This document shows, piece after piece, positions 54,004 through 63,545 of a stretch of DNA of 64,000 bases. A program made the translations under genes and the position numbers. How positions within the stretch are numbered: position 1 is the first letter of the stretch; each line of letters begins with the position of its first letter. The notes under the pieces were generated by a model, which was not told where the DNA came from, made no database searches, and saw only the letters and a program-made list of their open reading frames with translations. The DNA comes from Gracilimonas mengyeensis. GTDB lineage: Bacteria > Bacteroidota > Rhodothermia > Balneolales > Balneolaceae. The stretch lies in the NCBI RefSeq assembly GCF_900182705.1, contig NZ_FXTP01000006.1, positions 124,001 through 188,000 of the forward strand, read 5' to 3'.

Positions 54004-55322
54004 TGGAAATGAAGAGATTGAGAGCACTTCTTTTTTTAACGGTGTTTACTGTCGCAAGCCTTTTGGGCACAACCATGCTGCATGCACAAACAGAGGAAGC
54101 CAGTAAAAGTAACAGTGGGTCGTTTTATTCCCTTTTTGGGGTGGGTTATCCTTCCCAAAGCAATAATGCCCGCGAGCTGGGGTTGAGTATCATCGGTGTT
54201 TCACTTGATAATACACAGTCTAACACTCTGCAGAACCCGGCACTATGGGGCAATAACAGCTTCACAACAGCTTCTTCCGGTTTTCATCTTTCACGATATG
54301 AATCCGAAGATCCTTTTACGTCCAGTACCAATGCGAATCTTGGAGCCAATTACTTTCAGTTTACCTTCCCGGTGCTGAGGCAGAAGCTGGGTATTTCCGC
54401 TTCTATGTATTCGGTAACCCGCTCCAACTACCGCTATTTTCAGAGTGATTCTTTAGCGTCACCCAATAGCGATTACATTAACTATGTATCTGATTTAAGA
54501 GGCGACGGCGGAATCAATAAATTGGAAATTGGCTTTGGCTGGAAGATTAACAGAAACTTCTCTATAGGTTATGCACCTTCCTTTGCTTTTATTTCTCAGA
54601 ACAACTCGGAAGATGTATACTTCGATCGTTCAGCTTACGGAACCAGTAGTTTGAACAGTTCAATTACCGGTGGCACTTTTTCTCAGCGATTTGGAGCTTT
54701 AGCGTCATTCAGTAAGATAGCATCTGAAAGAGACCGGATGAGTATCGGCGCCAGCGTGAATTTACCTTTTACTATAGATGCACAGAGAGAAGTTACCAGC
54801 TCTAAAATTGTGAACCAGGTTGAGCAAGATGTGGCGGTTTCAGAAAAAGAATCCGGAGATATTAAATTTCCCGTAGAAATAAATGCTGGATTAACTTATT
54901 ATCCAAGTAGCTTGGTAAATATTTCATTAGAAGGTCAGTTTCAGCAATGGAGCGAATATGAGTCGGATTTTGATACCGACAATGCTTCCATTATGATGAC
55001 AGACAGACAAAAGTTAGGTCTGGGAGTAGAGTATCATCCATATAGATCAAGCTCCTCATCTTTTTTCTCGAACTTTAGGTATAGTCTGGGTTCATCATTC
55101 GATTCCGGCCATCTAACCATTGAAAACGAAGATATAAGTACCCTTTGGCTTTCAGCCGGTCTTGGATTAGTCTCCGGCCGCTCACGTTCCACCGTGGACA
55201 TTAGCGCACGCTATGGCATCAGAGGCACTACAACAAATAACTTAATAAGTGAAAGAATTTGGTCCTTAAATTTGTCTGTTAATCTATCAGAACTTATGTT
55301 TTTCCGGCCAAAATTTAACTAA
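54003..55322 (+). CDS. Putative outer-membrane beta-barrel protein
   Basis: A 439-residue protein with a signal peptide (about 1-28, ending MLHAQ). The mature part is dominated by alternating strands with aromatic girdles (for example NLGANYFQFTFPVL, NFSIGYAPSFAFIS, ISLEGQFQQW, VDISARYGIRGT), suggesting a 14-16-strand barrel in the FadL/PorV style. It overlaps the upstream lipoprotein gene by 1 nt, so the two may act together at the outer membrane. No enzyme motif was found. Confidence 0.75.
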   Translation: MEMKRLRALLFLTVFTVASLLGTTMLHAQTEEASKSNSGSFYSLFGVGYPSQSNNARELGLSIIGVSLDNTQSNTLQNPALWGNNSFTTASSGFHLSRYESEDPFTSSTNANLGANYFQFTFPVLRQKLGISASMYSVTRSNYRYFQSDSLASPNSDYINYVSDLRGDGGINKLEIGFGWKINRNFSIGYAPSFAFISQNNSEDVYFDRSAYGTSSLNSSITGGTFSQRFGALASFSKIASERDRMSIGASVNLPFTIDAQREVTSSKIVNQVEQDVAVSEKESGDIKFPVEINAGLTYYPSSLVNISLEGQFQQWSEYESDFDTDNASIMMTDRQKLGLGVEYHPYRSSSSSFFSNFRYSLGSSFDSGHLTIENEDISTLWLSAGLGLVSGRSRSTVDISARYGIRGTTTNNLISERIWSLNLSVNLSELMFFRPKFN

Positions 55323-55394
55323 TACATAAATCCAATAATATTTAAGGTATCTAATCAGTTTTAGATACGAACAGGTTCAACAAGTATCAATCCA

Positions 55395-56726
55395 ATGAAA
55401 AAGTTAATACTCATTTTAGGGATCCTTTTAGTTAGCTCTTCCCTTACACGCGCGCAAGCAGATTGTAACGAAACACCGCCCGACGGTCTTTCACCAATTG
55501 CTGCTTATTCATTATTCTATGAAAATTACAGAAATGGCGATTATCAGTTTGCTCTCAAGTATGGCAAATGGATGGCATGCGCCAAACCAGACCAGATTGA
55601 GGGCAATCCGCAATTTAAGTTAGATACCCAGTACAATCGCCTGGTAAATATCTACACTGAAATTGGACGGGCCAAAGAAGATCCTGAAGAGAGATCAGCA
55701 TACATTGATACCGCTTTGACACTGATCAATGAAAGCCTTGAACTCTTTGGAGATACTCCTGAAGAAGAATTTGATATCATTTTCCGAAGGGGACGTTTCT
55801 ATCAGGAAAATTACGATGCCATCGAAAATGGTCTTCAAAAAGCCTACGATGACTATCAGAAAATGATTGAGCTTAATCCTGAAAAAGGAGTGAGCGCAGG
55901 AGATGGTTATTACCTGCGAGTACTGCTGGAATATCTGGTTGATAACGATATGAAAGAGCGGGCTCAAACAGTAATTGATGTTGCTGAGCCGGTTGCTCAG
56001 GGACAAACCCTCGATATGATTAAGGAGAAACAGCAGGAGCTGTTGGGTTCTCCTGAAGAGCAAATTGCATACTACGAGCCTTTGATAAAAGATGAACCTG
56101 AAAATGTAGAAGCCTGGAAAGCTTTGGCAGGAGCATATGGTTCAGTTGGTGAGCGCCAAAAGCAGAGAAATGCTCTTATCAAAGTGAATGAATTAGAAAG
56201 CAGTTATGAAAGTGCATATGCTGTTGCCGAACAGGCTGCCAGTGATGCCCGTTATGCTGATGCCGCAAAATATTTTAAGCAAGCCTTAGACCGGGCAGAA
56301 ACTGACGATCAGCGCGAAGAGTTATACATGCGCCTCGCAGATGCTTATATTAGTTTGGAGCAATTGCCAGCAGCAAAACAGTATGTACAACGAGCTCGTG
56401 AAATTGCCCCTAATGACGGGAATGTATACCTGAAAATGGCCACCGTATATGGTGCTGCGGTTACGCAATGTACAGAAAACCGCAAGCTTGAAGCTGCCGA
56501 TAAAGTAGTATACTGGGTGGTTATTGATTACCTGAACAGAGCGAAACAGGTAGATTCATCCGTGGCCAACACAGTGAATCGTCAGCTTTCTACCTATAAA
56601 GATGTAACTCCAAATGCCGAGGACAAGTTCTTTACACTGAGCCTTGAGGATGGAGATTCTATAACCATAGATGGCTCACGAATGGATTGCTACAGCTGGA
56701 TTAATGAAACCACGACGGTTCGTTAA
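55395..56726 (+). CDS. Exported TPR-repeat protein
   Basis: A 443-residue protein with a cleavable signal peptide (about 1-21) and several tetratricopeptide repeats (for example AYSLFYENYRNGDYQFALKYG, AADAAKYFKQAL, YMRLADAYISLEQLPAAKQYV). Such repeats form helical solenoids that hold protein partners. It follows the lipoprotein and barrel genes by 72 bp and may belong to the same envelope complex. Function unknown. Confidence 0.8.
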   Translation: MKKLILILGILLVSSSLTRAQADCNETPPDGLSPIAAYSLFYENYRNGDYQFALKYGKWMACAKPDQIEGNPQFKLDTQYNRLVNIYTEIGRAKEDPEERSAYIDTALTLINESLELFGDTPEEEFDIIFRRGRFYQENYDAIENGLQKAYDDYQKMIELNPEKGVSAGDGYYLRVLLEYLVDNDMKERAQTVIDVAEPVAQGQTLDMIKEKQQELLGSPEEQIAYYEPLIKDEPENVEAWKALAGAYGSVGERQKQRNALIKVNELESSYESAYAVAEQAASDARYADAAKYFKQALDRAETDDQREELYMRLADAYISLEQLPAAKQYVQRAREIAPNDGNVYLKMATVYGAAVTQCTENRKLEAADKVVYWVVIDYLNRAKQVDSSVANTVNRQLSTYKDVTPNAEDKFFTLSLEDGDSITIDGSRMDCYSWINETTTVR

Positions 56727-56890
56727 TTGGCAAACAACAAAAACATTTGTATCTTTTCCTGTCTTCAAGATTTAATGGTGCGGAGATAACATCCGCACCT
56801 CTTTTTTCCCTTCCCTTCTTTTCACGTACAGCTTAGTTATTTCACTACTTTTCGATATCGGGAGAAGGATTAAACAATACGTAGATAATA

Positions 56891-58102
56891 ATGGCACGTA
56901 AAAAAAACTATAAGAAGCGCAATAAAAACAACCGTAACCGTAACAAAAACGGTAACGTGTTTATCCCAAAATTCCACTGGAAAAATAACCAGGGAGTGGC
57001 CGGCAGGTATGCAGGGGTATTAGAAATTAACTCTAAAGGATGGGGCTTTATCCGCAAGCTGGATTATGAATTTTCTTACCAGCCCCAGGATCCGTTTTTG
57101 AAACCTGATGAAGTAAAAGACTTGGATTTGCGTCCCGGTTTAGTGTTGGAAGGTGAGTTTGAAGAAGACAATAAAGGCCACAAACATGTAGTATCGGTCG
57201 ATATCATCAACGGACAGCCGGTGGATGCATGGAAGAAATCAAGCCGCTTTGAACGCCAAATTCCAATCATGCCGGTAGAGTGGATTAAGCTTGGTTATCA
57301 GCCCGATGATGTTGAAATGCGTGTTATGGATTTGATTTCTCCTATTGGGAAGGGGCAGCGATCTTTGATTGTAGCTCCTCCAAGAACCGGTAAAACCGTA
57401 TTGCTTAAAAAGATTGCCAAGTCGCTTAATGACAATTACGACGATATTCACGTAAGCGTACTACTTGTGGATGAGCGTCCTGAGGAAGTAACCGATTTTA
57501 TCAGAACGACCCAGGCTGAAGTATTTGCTTCGTCTAATGATAAAAATACCCAAAGCCATATCCGTATTACCGAAATGGCGCTGGGATATGCGAAACGAAA
57601 AGCCGAAATGGGCGGAGACTCGGTACTGCTCATCGACTCTCTTACTCGTTTAGGCCGTGCTTATAATGCTATACAGTCTAACAGTGGACGTACACTTTCC
57701 GGTGGTTTGGATATTCGGGCGCTGGAAATCCCGAAAAAAATCTTTGGATCTGCCCGCAAAATTGAAGGCGGCGGCTCGCTTACCATCATTGCTACCTGCC
57801 TGATTGAAACCAACTCCCGGATGGATGACCTCATTTTTGAGGAATTCAAAGGAACGGGTAACATGGAACTGGTACTGGACCGTGAGCTGGCCAACGATCG
57901 TATTTATCCTGCGATCAACATTGGTGCATCCGGCACGCGGAATGAAGCTAAATTTATTACCGATTCGCTGGAAGAGCGCAATATGGTTCGACGGTATTTA
58001 CTGAAAAAGTCACCTAAAGAATCCATGCTTGGCTTGCTGAAGGTGCTCAAAAACACCGATAGCAACCAAGAGCTGCTGAACCAAATTGCAACCCTGGCTT
58101 AG
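56891..58102 (+). CDS. rho: Transcription termination factor Rho
   Basis: A 403-residue Rho with an RNA-binding cold-shock-like domain (YAGVLEINSKGWGFIRKL) and the RecA-like motor: Walker A APPRTGKT (162-169), VDERPEEVTDF, Walker B VLLIDSLTRLGRAYN and the R-loop FKGTGNMELVLDR. The usual N-terminal helical Rho_N domain is missing; it is replaced by a short Lys/Asn/Arg-rich stretch (about 1-22). The rest is complete, so an active helicase is expected. Confidence 0.95.
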   Translation: MARKKNYKKRNKNNRNRNKNGNVFIPKFHWKNNQGVAGRYAGVLEINSKGWGFIRKLDYEFSYQPQDPFLKPDEVKDLDLRPGLVLEGEFEEDNKGHKHVVSVDIINGQPVDAWKKSSRFERQIPIMPVEWIKLGYQPDDVEMRVMDLISPIGKGQRSLIVAPPRTGKTVLLKKIAKSLNDNYDDIHVSVLLVDERPEEVTDFIRTTQAEVFASSNDKNTQSHIRITEMALGYAKRKAEMGGDSVLLIDSLTRLGRAYNAIQSNSGRTLSGGLDIRALEIPKKIFGSARKIEGGGSLTIIATCLIETNSRMDDLIFEEFKGTGNMELVLDRELANDRIYPAINIGASGTRNEAKFITDSLEERNMVRRYLLKKSPKESMLGLLKVLKNTDSNQELLNQIATLA

Positions 58103-58137
58103 TAGGCATTAAGACTTGCTATGCCCAAACCAAGGGT

Positions 58138-58159
58138 CATCCCTGCAAAGGCAGGGATC
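58138..58159 (+). repeat. Palindromic 'atccctgc' hairpin
   Basis: 'atccctgc' (58139-58146) and 'gcagggat' (58151-58158) form a stem with loop 'aaag' in the gap after rho. A further 'cgacaag/tttgtcg' dyad lies near 58220. These belong to the class of small dispersed palindromes; a termination role is possible. No gene lies in 58103-58333. Confidence 0.6.
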
Positions 58160-58333
58160 TCAATGTTGCGTTGAACCCAACTATTGATATCTGGCAACCA
58201 ATACGATTCCGGGCCTCACCGACAAGTTTGTCGGGACAGATACGCCGCGGAATAACTACTCTAATAGTGAGGGGTACTTATAGGCTGGTGGTGCCAAGAG
58301 AAACTAAAACCTCACACCTAATAACTAAAACTT

Positions 58334-58681
58334 CTAGCACAATTTCTCCCGTTCTTTTTTGGGCAGCTTGGCTACAACCAATTCATAGGAATGCTTGATG
58401 AGTTCCTTGATCAAATCATCGGGTAAGTTGCCTTGCATACTGACCGTGTTCCAATGTTTCTTATTCATATGATAACCGGGCTGTACCTCTTCATAAGCAG
58501 CTCGGAGTTCGAGGGCACGAACAGGGTCACATTTTAGGTTGATGCTTTCAAACTCATCTACATCAGCCAGGGCAAACATCTTGCCCATCACCTTAAAAAC
58601 CAGGGTATTTTCATCGAAAGGAAAGTCCTCTTTCGCTCCGGGAAAATCCATACAAAAGTGGTAAAAGGCTTCGATATGCAT
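58334..58681 (-). CDS. MmcQ/YjbR-family protein
   Basis: A 115-residue protein with the YjbR signature: GAKEDFPFDENTLVFKVMGKMFAL, then INLKCDPVRALELR and a HMNKKHWNTVSM motif. This double-wing fold protein family is called DNA-binding by analogy, but function is unproven. It is on the minus strand, next to two hypothetical envelope genes. Confidence 0.9.
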   Translation of the reverse strand: MHIEAFYHFCMDFPGAKEDFPFDENTLVFKVMGKMFALADVDEFESINLKCDPVRALELRAAYEEVQPGYHMNKKHWNTVSMQGNLPDDLIKELIKHSYELVVAKLPKKEREKLC

Positions 58682-58692
58682 CTCTGAGAAAA

Positions 58693-59199
58693 TTAATTAA
58701 CGGCCCAATAGGCATCTCGAAAGTTGCCAGTCAGGTTGACTGATTGTTGCGCAATGTAATTGATCAGGTCAGGCGATACAACCCCGATAAAGCTATCGTG
58801 CCAGGTAGCGCCCATTGTACGGTTATCCTTGTTGAGGGGCAGCTTTACAGGCTGGTAGAATTTAAGTTCGGCCGTGAAGGGGTATACTCCAATTTCCGTG
58901 TACATTACATTGATATGAAGGTGCAAAATGGGAAATTGATCAGATTCCCTAAGGGTCTGATCCTCAAGGATGGTGACCGGAAGGTCATCAATTTCTTTCA
59001 GCAACAAGGAACGAACACTGTCAACTTTAAGACTGATTTCATCATCCAGTCGGTTGGGTTTTTCAATATTCACCACCACCCCAAATTCCTGGATGCCGTA
59101 GAGGGAATCTTGCTCGCGCATCACTTCGTTTTGGGCGTAGCTTATTGCAGTGAAGCAAAATCCTAAAATTAAGACCAGCAGTATAGTTCTGTAACACAT
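58693..59199 (-). CDS. Exported hypothetical protein, 168 residues
   Basis: The N terminus is a signal peptide (MCYRTILLVLILGFCFTAISYA). The mature protein is mixed alpha/beta (YGIQEFGVVVNIEKPN, LHLHINVMYTEIGVYPFTAELKF) with no recognised family motif. It lies 3 bp after the adjacent small lipoprotein gene, so the two are probably cotranscribed. Confidence 0.65.
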   Translation of the reverse strand: MCYRTILLVLILGFCFTAISYAQNEVMREQDSLYGIQEFGVVVNIEKPNRLDDEISLKVDSVRSLLLKEIDDLPVTILEDQTLRESDQFPILHLHINVMYTEIGVYPFTAELKFYQPVKLPLNKDNRTMGATWHDSFIGVVSPDLINYIAQQSVNLTGNFRDAYWAVN

Positions 59200-59202
59200 A
59201 AA

Positions 59203-59538
59203 TCAAAAAAGTTCTATGGTCTCACTACCTGAATTTCCCTGACAGTCTGTCCAAGAAAACCAGGCGGAACGTGCCTCTTCATTGAAACCATAAATCTCGT
59301 CATAGGGAAGGGTCAACTCGCTGTTTGCAGGCAAATTTGGTCGAAAATTATAACAGGGATCTGCAAGATCAATAAGATGACTAGTCCCGGTTTCAATTAA
59401 AAAGTAGTGGACCGGTTTATTAGTTTCATTGTGAAGTGTGATTTCAGGCGGATGTACATTAGCAGTAACCGTACCATCCGTTCCATCGTCACAACTAATC
59501 ATTACCATAAACAGCAAAAGCAGAATAAAGGTTCTCAT
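59203..59538 (-). CDS. Small lipoprotein, 111 residues
   Basis: Signal peptide MRTFILLLLFMVMI and lipobox MISC (Cys17 region). The mature part is about 95 residues with three cysteines (PCYNF, DCQGN and the lipidated one) and a beta-rich look. It is directly before the 168-residue exported protein. No family recognised. Confidence 0.65.
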   Translation of the reverse strand: MRTFILLLLFMVMISCDDGTDGTVTANVHPPEITLHNETNKPVHYFLIETGTSHLIDLADPCYNFRPNLPANSELTLPYDEIYGFNEEARSAWFSWTDCQGNSGSETIELF

Positions 59539-59601
59539 GGCGGAAGCAATTTATAGGATAAGCTTTGATCGATTCACTTCCGGGAACCTCGAAAAAAAGA
59601 T

Positions 59602-59979
59602 TTAAAACTCAGCCCGGAAGAACTGTATTGCCAATACGATCCAACCTGCAATAAACGCTACACCGCCAATAGGAGTAATTGCTCCCAGCCAGCCAATTCC
59701 GCTTAAACACAAGGTGTATAAACTGCCCGAAAAAATGAGAATACCAGCCAAAAGCAGAGATGCCGGCCACATGATATTCACCTGAAAGTACGCACCAATT
59801 AAAGCCACTAAAATAAGTCCCAAAGCGTGCCATGCATGGTATTGAACAGCAGTCTCCCAGGTATCCAGTCGTTCCGGGGTTAGTGTGTTTTTGAGCGCAT
59901 GCGCACCAAAAGCTCCGGCAGCCACAGCAATGGCTAATAATAAAGTGGCGATGGAAATGATGAGTTTGGGGTTGTTCAT
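59602..59979 (-). CDS. DUF423 membrane protein
   Basis: A 125-residue membrane protein with the DUF423 pattern: AAGAFGAHALKNTLTPERLDTWETAVQYHAWHALGLI, then LLAGILIFSGSLYTLCL and ITPIGGVAFIAGW. About four membrane helices. Widespread small inner-membrane family of unknown function. Confidence 0.9.
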   Translation of the reverse strand: MNNPKLIISIATLLLAIAVAAGAFGAHALKNTLTPERLDTWETAVQYHAWHALGLILVALIGAYFQVNIMWPASLLLAGILIFSGSLYTLCLSGIGWLGAITPIGGVAFIAGWIVLAIQFFRAEF

Positions 59980-60038
59980 AAAAAGACGGCTGGAAAATTT
60001 TGTAATATTTTTTTGTACCTGAATATAATCAATACTAA

Positions 60039-60095
60039 GATCTTTTGAGGTTCTACCTCAAAAGTAACCGATGCGCAAGGCTTTGCCTTTTATCA
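60039..60095 (-). repeat. Two-hairpin intergenic repeat, copy E (inverted)
   Basis: Read on the minus strand it gives 'aaaggcaaagccttgcgcat' then 'acttttgaggtagaacctcaaaagatc' in short form, the same two hairpins as copies A-D. It sits upstream of the 709-residue protein gene, in a gap of 195 bp. Confidence 0.85.
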
Positions 60096-60174
60096 ACAAG
60101 GCCAACAAAATACAAGCAGGATTTTACGTCACCTTTATTACCTTAACCAGAGAATCTCAAAGACAAAAAACCGA

Positions 60175-62304
60175 TTGAAATCAATCTACAAATACATGCT
60201 TGCACTATTGGCTGGTCTGGTTTTACTGGCCATCCCACTGCTGAGGGATCTACACCTCGAATCAGCGATGCTGGCGGGAATTTTAGGATGTTTTTGGGGA
60301 GGCATAAGGGCGGCTAAATCCGGTAAACATCAGGATATTTTGGCGTCGCTCCACATTTTGGGGTATTTGTATATTGCTGCGATTCCTCTTTTCATATACA
60401 CTCTATTTAGTGGCTGCCTGACTATCGACGGAGTTGGTTTTTGGTTGATGATTCCCATTCCCTCCGTATTTTTTGGTTCCGCTGTGGGGCGCTTAATCAG
60501 GCGATTTGACGTGCCTATCCCAAAAACTATAACTGTAGCTGTATTGCTTTTTTGTGCCATTGGGATTTGGCTGATTGAGTTTTTCACCCTGCCGCAGGTC
60601 TATTTCTACAATCATGTTTGGGGCGTATGGCCGGGCCCTATTTACGATGAAGCTATCCAGCTAACGGGTTCGTTGTTCTTTTTCCGGTGGATTACCTTTC
60701 TCTGGATCGTGTTGTTCTGGCTGATCCCGGACTGGAGCAAAACATTGCAAACCAAGCTCATTACAGGATTGGCTCTGCTCAGCCTGATGTTCAGTTATCT
60801 TAGCCTGAATGAAATGGGTATCATCAGTCCGCGACAGAGTATACAGCAGCAACTGGGCGGTCATCATACATCAGGGCATTTTGAGATTTATTACGATAAA
60901 GAGCATTACGACGAACAGGAAATCCGGTATTGGGCTGCCCGGCACGAATTTCACCTGGAAGAGATAGAGCAAGCCCTGAATGTCAGCCATCCTTCATCCC
61001 GAAAAATAGAAAGCTACCTCTACGCCCACGCCTGGCAAAAGAAAAAAATCACCGGAGCAAAATTCACCAGTTATGTACCCATTTGGTTGCAGCAAGACCA
61101 ATTGCACATTGCCAAGCAGCAGTTGGATGCCGTGTTGAAGCATGAGCTGGTGCATGTGGTTTCCAAGCAGTTTGGCAACAGGTTATTTAACGGCAGCTAT
61201 AGTTTTGGGTTGATCGAAGGGCTGGCCGAGGCCATTGCCAAAGATGCATCGGGGCAATCTACCTTGCACCAGCTTGTAGCCGCCGAAACGCCCTGGCCCG
61301 ATGCCAGGCAAATGCAGCACGCCATGTCAATCCGTGGTTTCTATGGAAGTGCAGGCGCCATCAGCTATACCACTACCGGTTCGTTTACCGAATTCCTATT
61401 AGATAATTATCCGCCTGAATTCCTGAAAGAGGCTTATGCCTGTGGAGATATCGAAGAGGCATATCCCCAAACTACGCAGCAGCTGGTCGAAGGATGGCAT
61501 GAAGTTCTGGAAGCTACGCCGCTGGATTCTACCGACCGGCAGCTATCTGAGTTCATTTTTGCCCGGCGATCTTTGTTTCAGAAAACCTGTCCACATGCGG
61601 TGAATCCGGAGTGGCGATTATGGGATCAGTATCAAAAAGAGGTGGCAGAGGATGATACCTCCGCCATTTGGAAAGTGTTGGAGGATTTATATGCCATGAA
61701 TTCGGGTAATGCCTTGGTTAAAGAAGCCTGGGAGCGGGCTCAGCTTCAGCAACAAAAGCCGGAAGCCGTGACAAATGCCATCACCCCAAACGACAGCTTG
61801 CTGAGTTTGCAAGCAATGCATGCAGACGCTCTATTTCTTGGAAAGGGCTATGCCGCTGCCGATTCTTTATTGCAAATTTATACCCCCAAAATTCGATCTT
61901 CGGAAGCACGAAATCTTCGGTATACCCTGGACCTTCGGGCAGACAGCCTGCAATGGAGCTATCACCTTAAACGAAGGTATGATAATTGGTTACCGGACAG
62001 CGCCACTTTTGAACAGCTTAATCACCCCAACAAAATGCTGAGTGTGGATCAGGCTTTACGCAGGGGAGAGAATAAATCACTGACTAAATATGCAGCAGGG
62101 TTATTAAAAGAGGAAGCTCACGAAGACTGGTTTGATATCTACGAACGCACGATTGACCGGCTTGTATTTTTGGGACACTATGATCTGGCAAAAAAATGGA
62201 TAGAGAAAACAGAAAATCTAGACTTGCGCCTACGACACCAGGAACGTTTGCAACAGCAAAAAGAGTGGCTGAAATTCATGCTACAAAACTCCGGAAACAG
62301 TTAA
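60175..62304 (+). CDS. Polytopic membrane gluzincin metalloprotease
   Basis: A 709-residue protein with seven or so N-terminal membrane helices (to about residue 210) and a large soluble domain. The soluble part has the zinc motif HELVHVV (His323, Glu324, His327) and a downstream LIEGLAEAI (Glu348), as in peptidase-MA proteins. The last 250 residues are helical and TPR-like. The catalytic domain probably faces the periplasm. It starts with TTG. Substrate unknown; it is the second MA-type peptidase in the window. Confidence 0.75.
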   Translation: MKSIYKYMLALLAGLVLLAIPLLRDLHLESAMLAGILGCFWGGIRAAKSGKHQDILASLHILGYLYIAAIPLFIYTLFSGCLTIDGVGFWLMIPIPSVFFGSAVGRLIRRFDVPIPKTITVAVLLFCAIGIWLIEFFTLPQVYFYNHVWGVWPGPIYDEAIQLTGSLFFFRWITFLWIVLFWLIPDWSKTLQTKLITGLALLSLMFSYLSLNEMGIISPRQSIQQQLGGHHTSGHFEIYYDKEHYDEQEIRYWAARHEFHLEEIEQALNVSHPSSRKIESYLYAHAWQKKKITGAKFTSYVPIWLQQDQLHIAKQQLDAVLKHELVHVVSKQFGNRLFNGSYSFGLIEGLAEAIAKDASGQSTLHQLVAAETPWPDARQMQHAMSIRGFYGSAGAISYTTTGSFTEFLLDNYPPEFLKEAYACGDIEEAYPQTTQQLVEGWHEVLEATPLDSTDRQLSEFIFARRSLFQKTCPHAVNPEWRLWDQYQKEVAEDDTSAIWKVLEDLYAMNSGNALVKEAWERAQLQQQKPEAVTNAITPNDSLLSLQAMHADALFLGKGYAAADSLLQIYTPKIRSSEARNLRYTLDLRADSLQWSYHLKRRYDNWLPDSATFEQLNHPNKMLSVDQALRRGENKSLTKYAAGLLKEEAHEDWFDIYERTIDRLVFLGHYDLAKKWIEKTENLDLRLRHQERLQQQKEWLKFMLQNSGNS

Positions 62305-62441
62305 AGCCGTCATCACCAATTATACACATTCACTAATTACCTTATTCCCTTATCTACTTATACCCCTAAATCCTGACGTTGCAGGTTAAGCAGATTATAC
62401 CCAAGTTTCTGCCTCGTTAATCCCAGTGCTACCATTCATCT

Positions 62442-63545
62442 ATGGCAACTACATTCTTCGCATCTCTAAGCAAAACAGGCCTGCTGGCGATGGTAGCGTT
62501 GATGGGGTTTTATTCTCTTGCAACAGGTCAGCATTTCAGGGCTTCGGCAGGTTATAACATCAAAAGTGTAAGCCTGAGTTACGTACCGGATAAGAATTAC
62601 AGTGGCAGTATCGATCGGGTGGTTAAAAGTACGGTTGAGGCGGAATTCGAGCGATATCTTTTTTACCGGTTTTACCTGGCAGGTAAAGGAGAATATCTGC
62701 TTCAGAATCAGGAGGACGCATTGTTTGGCGGTCCCGTAAATTTTCAGGAAGCCTATGCCAGTGGCTTACTGGGCTTGCAATGGCCAAAATGGGGCGTATA
62801 TGGTGGGGTGAAGATTGGCAGAATCTGGGATGTGAAAATTCATGGCACCACCCGGGATGGCGGTGAATTTTGGACGCAACCAGTAGAACCTGTTGATAGC
62901 TACACCACGGCTCTCACGGCAGGTGTAAAATATTACCTGTTGAATTTTGTACGGTTACAGGCCGAAATCACTCAATTGGAAAATCCTCCTACAGAAATCA
63001 TCCCAAAAAGTAGTTTTACCCGCAATCCTGCTTTTCGGTCTTTTGATTTCAATCCCGTTTCGTTTACGGTAGGTATTTCCATAAGTGTTCCATGGACCAG
63101 CCGCGCAAAGGCCCGGGCCGAAGTGAAAGAAATGAAACTACCGCCATTGATGCGTGTTTCCGGGGTGAGTTTTGGTCAGCCGCTAAAGAGAGATACCTAT
63201 GTGACCTCTCCCTTTGGAAAGCGCTGGAATCGGCCACACCAGGGAATCGATTTAAAAGCCGGATTGCGGGATGATGTGGTAGCTGCAGAAAGCGGCGTGG
63301 TTGTGAAAGCGGGAGAGGGGCGCGGTTATGGCAAGATGGTTCGCATCAAACATGCCCGTGGCTATGAAACCGTGTATGCCCACATGATGCGCATCAAAGT
63401 GAAAGAGGGGGAACGGGTGCGCAAAGGGCAGGTTGTGGGACGCGCGGGAAATACCGGGACTTCAACGGGCGTACATCTTCATTTTGAGATTATAAAAGAT
63501 GGGGTTCATGTGAACCCGCTTTCGTATGTAAGGTTTAACCAGTGA
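62442..63545 (+). CDS. Beta-barrel-like domain fused to M23 peptidase
   Basis: A 367-residue exported protein (signal about 1-28). Residues ~30-225 form alternating strands with aromatic residues (for example SVSLSYVPDKNY, GGVKIGRIWDVKI, FDFNPVSFTVGISISVPW) in the style of an 8-strand outer-membrane barrel. The C-terminal part is a complete LytM/M23 domain, with His266 and Asp270 (RPHQGID) and His347 in VHLHFE, plus GNTGTSTG. The zinc site is intact, so peptidoglycan hydrolysis is plausible. A barrel-tethered M23 peptidase is unusual. Confidence 0.8.
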   Translation: MATTFFASLSKTGLLAMVALMGFYSLATGQHFRASAGYNIKSVSLSYVPDKNYSGSIDRVVKSTVEAEFERYLFYRFYLAGKGEYLLQNQEDALFGGPVNFQEAYASGLLGLQWPKWGVYGGVKIGRIWDVKIHGTTRDGGEFWTQPVEPVDSYTTALTAGVKYYLLNFVRLQAEITQLENPPTEIIPKSSFTRNPAFRSFDFNPVSFTVGISISVPWTSRAKARAEVKEMKLPPLMRVSGVSFGQPLKRDTYVTSPFGKRWNRPHQGIDLKAGLRDDVVAAESGVVVKAGEGRGYGKMVRIKHARGYETVYAHMMRIKVKEGERVRKGQVVGRAGNTGTSTGVHLHFEIIKDGVHVNPLSYVRFNQ

